Positions 3,750-5,660 of a stretch of DNA of 5,660 nucleotides are shown one piece after another. The DNA comes from Anaerolineales bacterium (GTDB lineage: Bacteria > Chloroflexota > Anaerolineae > Anaerolineales > DRMV01). The position numbers and the translations under genes were made by a program. The stretch lies in contig JALXBY010000197.1 in the NCBI GenBank assembly GCA_026991215.1, forward strand, positions 1 through 5,660, given 5' to 3'. The stretch's first letter is position 1; the number at the start of each line of letters is the position of its first letter. The notes under the pieces were generated by a model that was not told the DNA's origin, did not search any database, and worked only from the letters and a program-made list of their open reading frames with translations.

Positions 3750-5660
3750 ATGCGTATTCCAAGGTTTGGCTGGCGGTTTCGGCGGCGCCGTTCGCTGAGC
3801 TGGAAGGTCTCGGTCTTCCTGGTGGGCGGCATTGGCCTGGTGTTCGCCCTGTTGAGCGCGGGGGATTACTACTGGCAGCGCCGGGCCTTTCTCCAGACGT
3901 TGCAGGGGCATATCGCGGGGGAAGCCCGCCTTTTGGCCGCGCTGGTCAGCAATGCCACCAGCCAGGAGGATTTCCAGCACCTGCTCGCCAGCCTGGCCCC
4001 TGGGGGCCGGGAGAACGCGAACTTCCTGCAACACCATGAGGCCTTCGTGGTCGATGCCAACGGTGTGGTACGGTTGAGCAGCCAGCCTTCCATGACCGGC
4101 CGGCGGTTGTGGAACCCTACCCTGGCCGCGGTGCTGCAGGGCCAGGCCGGGCAGGGCTTTGGGGTCATGGACCTGGCGGGGCAATCGGTGTACTACGTCG
4201 TACTTCCCGCGGCCACCCAGGGGGGCCAGATGGCCGTGGTCGTGGCCAAGCCGTACCGCCTGGTCGCGGCCCAGATGCGGCTGTTCCTGCTGCAGCGGAT
4301 TGCCCTGCTGAGCGTGCTGACCGCCGCGCTGCTGGCCGCGGCCCTGGCCGTGACCCATTACACCGTGCTCGCCCCCCTCAAGCGCCTGGTCGAGACCATG
4401 CGCCACGTCTCCCAGGGGAACCTGGACATTCGCGTCCACATCCCCCAGGGGGACGAACTGGGCGCGGTGGGCCGGGCTTTCAACCGGATGGTCAGCGCCC
4501 TGCAACAGGCCCAGGAAAAACAGGCCGAAGAACGCCGTCGGCTGGCCTTGCTGTACGACGTCAATCGCCGGCTGGCCGCGGTGGACCACTGGGACGAACT
4601 GGTGGATTTGGTGCTCCATGTGCCCAAGCAGGTGTTGCCCCTTCAGGCCGCGGTGTTCATTGGGTATCAGGAATCCAACCATCGTTTCACCCTGGAGGGC
4701 GCGTGGGGACTTTCTTCCGTCGCACTGGCCGGCCTGGAGGAGCGGCTGACCCACGTCAAGTCGCCCACCTGTTTGCACTGCCCCGCCTGCGTGATTCACG
4801 CCGAGGCCCGGTGCCCCCTGGTGGCTCCCAACTTCCTGCAGGCGGACCAGAGCCTCCTGTGCCTGCGGCTGGCCCACGGGGAGACCACCGTGGGCTTTCT
4901 CTTCCTGATTGTGGCCCGCGAGGAACGCCTGACGGAGGCCCGGTTGCACCTGCTCAACGCCCTGGCCGGTGAACTGGCCGTGGCCGTGGCCGCGGCCCAG
5001 GCCCGTTCCCGGGAACTGCACCTTTTGGCCAGCCTCAAGAGCGTGGACCGGCCTCCTCACCGGCTGGACCGAACCCTGCAGACTATCCTGGAGCGCACGC
5101 TGGACGTGGCCCAGGCACAGCGGGGCGCGATTTTCCTGTTGGAGGAAGAAGCCGAGGGCCTGCAGGTCCGCGCGTCGCGGCATCTCCCCCAGGAGCGCCT
5201 GGAGGCCTGGCAGGGCCTGGCTCTGCAGGCGCTGCATCAATCCGAGCCGATACTGATTGAACAGCGGTACCTCTCCGGCGGTCAGACCGAGTACCTGGCC
5301 GTGGTGCCTTTGCGCACGGGGTCGCAGACCCTGGGCGCGATGGTGCTGGCCGCATCCCGGCCGTATTCCCGGCATGGGATGATGTTGCTTTCCGCGATTG
5401 CGGCCCAGGCCGCATTGCTGGTACAAACCGCCCGCCTGTACGCCCGGCTGGAGCAACACGCGATTCTTGAAGAACGGACCAGGCTGGCCCGGGAAATCCA
5501 TGACGGCCTGGCCCAGAACCTGGCCTTCATTCGCTGGAAACTCTATCAGATGGACCGCTGGCTGCAGCAGGAGGCCTACGGCCGGCTTTCCCAGGAGTTG
5601 ACGCTGCTCCGCCAGGTCGTGGACGAGACCTATGAAGAGGTGCGGGCCCTCATCGAGGGG
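3750..5660 (+). CDS. membrane sensor histidine kinase, HAMP-GAF-GAF-HisKA_3 (3' partial)
   Basis: The frame is open for 637 codons to the window end. This is the sensor of a NarL/NarX-type two-component system, which passes phosphate to a response regulator. Order: basic N-terminus; TM1 about 18-36; extracytoplasmic domain about 37-178, Cache-like at FVVDANGVVRLS and VYYVVLPA; TM2 about 182-202; HAMP about 202-254 (APLKRLVETM, DELGAVGRAFNRMVSAL); GAF 1 about 262-416; GAF 2 about 438-566; HisKA_3 from about 572, with ERTRLAREIHDGLAQNLA placing the phosphorylated histidine at H584. GAF 1 carries cysteines 341, 344, 347 and 355 (C-X2-C-X2-C-X7-C) and C371, suggesting a metal or Fe-S cluster or redox sensing. 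The HATPase_c domain lies beyond the edge. The start is the ATG at 3750, with GGGAG (3739-3743) six bases upstream; an in-frame ATG at 3735 has no spaced site. A cognate response regulator would be expected nearby but is not in view. Confidence 0.93.
   Translation, partial: MRIPRFGWRFRRRRSLSWKVSVFLVGGIGLVFALLSAGDYYWQRRAFLQTLQGHIAGEARLLAALVSNATSQEDFQHLLASLAPGGRENANFLQHHEAFVVDANGVVRLSSQPSMTGRRLWNPTLAAVLQGQAGQGFGVMDLAGQSVYYVVLPAATQGGQMAVVVAKPYRLVAAQMRLFLLQRIALLSVLTAALLAAALAVTHYTVLAPLKRLVETMRHVSQGNLDIRVHIPQGDELGAVGRAFNRMVSALQQAQEKQAEERRRLALLYDVNRRLAAVDHWDELVDLVLHVPKQVLPLQAAVFIGYQESNHRFTLEGAWGLSSVALAGLEERLTHVKSPTCLHCPACVIHAEARCPLVAPNFLQADQSLLCLRLAHGETTVGFLFLIVAREERLTEARLHLLNALAGELAVAVAAAQARSRELHLLASLKSVDRPPHRLDRTLQTILERTLDVAQAQRGAIFLLEEEAEGLQVRASRHLPQERLEAWQGLALQALHQSEPILIEQRYLSGGQTEYLAVVPLRTGSQTLGAMVLAASRPYSRHGMMLLSAIAAQAALLVQTARLYARLEQHAILEERTRLAREIHDGLAQNLAFIRWKLYQMDRWLQQEAYGRLSQELTLLRQVVDETYEEVRALIEG

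Noticed and set aside
4109..4972. Plus-strand frame of 287 codons inside the kinase gene
   Set aside because: It is a G/P/R-rich shadow of the kinase frame, which shows HAMP and GAF motifs through the same bases.
2439..5501. Minus-strand open frame of 1020 codons
   Set aside because: It lies antisense to four features that carry recognisable domains, including the CorC-like and kinase genes. Its translation is low-complexity (G, Q, P, R, H) and runs through the heptamer repeat. It is a by-product of GC-rich third codon positions.

Overview
The window is GC-rich and dense with plus-strand genes. Its style suggests a member of the Chloroflexota, probably Anaerolineae-like. The support is the C-terminal form of the DnaX fragment, a NarL-type sensor kinase with a GAF cysteine cluster, TACAAT-type -10 boxes and an intergenic CGACCAY heptamer tract. 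This placement is inference from style, not proven. Codon third positions are so GC-rich that long antisense ORFs (one over 1000 codons) appear on the minus strand; I treat them as shadows.

Layout: (1) 1-417 is the 3' end of a gene resembling dnaX (DNA polymerase III gamma/tau). (2) 418-590 is a structured gap, perhaps the leader of the next gene, with a candidate extended -10 promoter just upstream inside dnaX. (3) 591-1307 encodes a protein with two S1 RNA-binding domains and a C-terminal coiled coil. (4) 1308-1457 is a strongly structured gap: a nested hairpin followed by a T-rich run, then a possible -10 box. (5) 1458-1691 encodes a 77-residue acidic single-pass membrane protein. (6) 1729-2958 encodes a CorC/HlyC-type membrane protein with two CBS domains and a short N-terminal membrane part. 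(7) 3018-3503 encodes a 161-residue protein that looks like a histidine phosphatase fold that has lost its catalytic motifs. (8) 3504-3749 is non-coding, with a 12-nt palindrome, a heptamer tandem repeat and a promoter/operator-like region. (9) From 3750 to the window end, a 637-codon open frame encodes a membrane sensor histidine kinase (TM, external domain, TM, HAMP, GAF, GAF, HisKA_3), cut off before its ATPase domain.

The genes do not form one obvious pathway. Replication (dnaX) and RNA binding (S1) are housekeeping. The small membrane protein and the CorC-like protein lie 37 nt apart and are probably co-transcribed; the phosphatase-like gene follows 59 nt later, beyond a hairpin. The kinase appears to be a separate transcription unit with its own upstream region. 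No mobile element, CRISPR array, tRNA or rRNA was seen. The points most worth a second look are the phosphatase-like pseudoenzyme, the kinase's C-X2-C-X2-C-X7-C cluster, the nested RNA structure at 1321-1403, and the perfect 12-bp inverted repeat inside the CorC-like gene.
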